In this document: piece by piece, positions 5,282 through 5,346 of the stretch
How the letters are laid out: each line of letters begins with the position of its first letter
How positions within the stretch are numbered: the first letter of the stretch is position 1
Source of the DNA: an uncultured Collinsella sp.
GTDB lineage: Bacteria > Actinomycetota > Coriobacteriia > Coriobacteriales > Coriobacteriaceae
DNA: 5,346 nucleotides
Assembly: GCA_900554985.1 (NCBI GenBank)
Contig: USJQ01000089.1
Location: forward strand, 1 to 5,346
Reading direction: 5' to 3'
Program-made: the position numbers and the translations under genes
Notes under the pieces: model-generated
Database searches by the model: none
Seen by the model: the letters and a program-made list of their open reading frames with translations, nothing else
Told to the model about the DNA's origin: nothing

Positions 5282-5346
5282 GCGGAATAGAAACGAGCGT
5301 GGATTTTCGGACACGTAACAAATGAGAGTGGATAATCTCCCACCTT
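5282..5346. other. Downstream flank of pdxT with short repeats, no gene seen
   Basis: The 65 bases to the window edge contain GTGGATTTTC (5299-5308) and GTGGATAATC (5328-5337), 8 of 10 alike and 29 bases apart. Each is followed by a partial complement: CGTG...CACG (5298-5315) and GTGG...CCAC (5328-5343). No T-run follows, so neither is a standard terminator. The edge cuts the region off, so its nature stays open. Confidence 0.3.

Noticed and set aside
5328..5336. TTATCCACT on the - strand, 8 of 9 to the DnaA box
   Set aside because: A single near-match with no cluster, no AT-rich unwinding region and no replication gene nearby is expected by chance.

Overview
The window reads as a stretch of an anaerobic, moderately high-GC actinobacterial chromosome, most likely a gut Coriobacteriia of the Collinsella type. 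The reasons are a reverse-type rubrerythrin, a divergent pdxR / pdxST vitamin B6 locus, and an AbiEi-like/DUF559-like protein of a kind I associate with Coriobacteriia. The taxonomic call is inference from gene content and sequence style, not from a search.

Layout: (1) 1-537, + strand: 3' part of a reverse rubrerythrin (N-terminal rubredoxin domain, then ferritin-like diiron domain), ended by a strong intrinsic terminator at 571-601. (2) 780-1907, - strand: a protein of about 375 aa with a C-terminal endonuclease-like core of unknown role, convergent with the rubrerythrin. (3) 2200-3639, - strand: a MocR/PdxR-type regulator (GntR winged helix fused to an aminotransferase-like PLP-binding domain). 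(4) 3783-4673 and 4694-5281, + strand: pdxS and pdxT, the two subunits of pyridoxal 5'-phosphate synthase, in one operon divergent from the regulator. The roughly 143-bp divergent interval carries a candidate extended -10 promoter for pdxS and a set of short CTG-type repeats that may be PdxR operators.

The most unusual content is non-coding. Two copies of a 121-bp element (671-791 and 2091-2211) have the same length with no gaps, are about 79% identical, and end in conserved inverted repeats. They bracket the endonuclease-like gene. The right-hand end of each copy, read on the - strand, is CTAAGTGAGTAG, which holds TAA, TGA and TAG in the three frames. Both - strand genes (pdxR and the endonuclease-like gene) end inside it with the same residues, L-S-E-stop. 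This looks like a small mobile or structured element family adapted to sit at gene 3' ends. A second inverted repeat (1991-2056) and a partial echo of the rubrerythrin terminator (805-827) add to a repeat-rich region between 570 and 2211.

Functionally, PdxR would sense PLP and control pdxST, and PdxT supplies ammonia from glutamine to PdxS for PLP synthesis. The rubrerythrin belongs to peroxide defence and has no evident link to the B6 genes.
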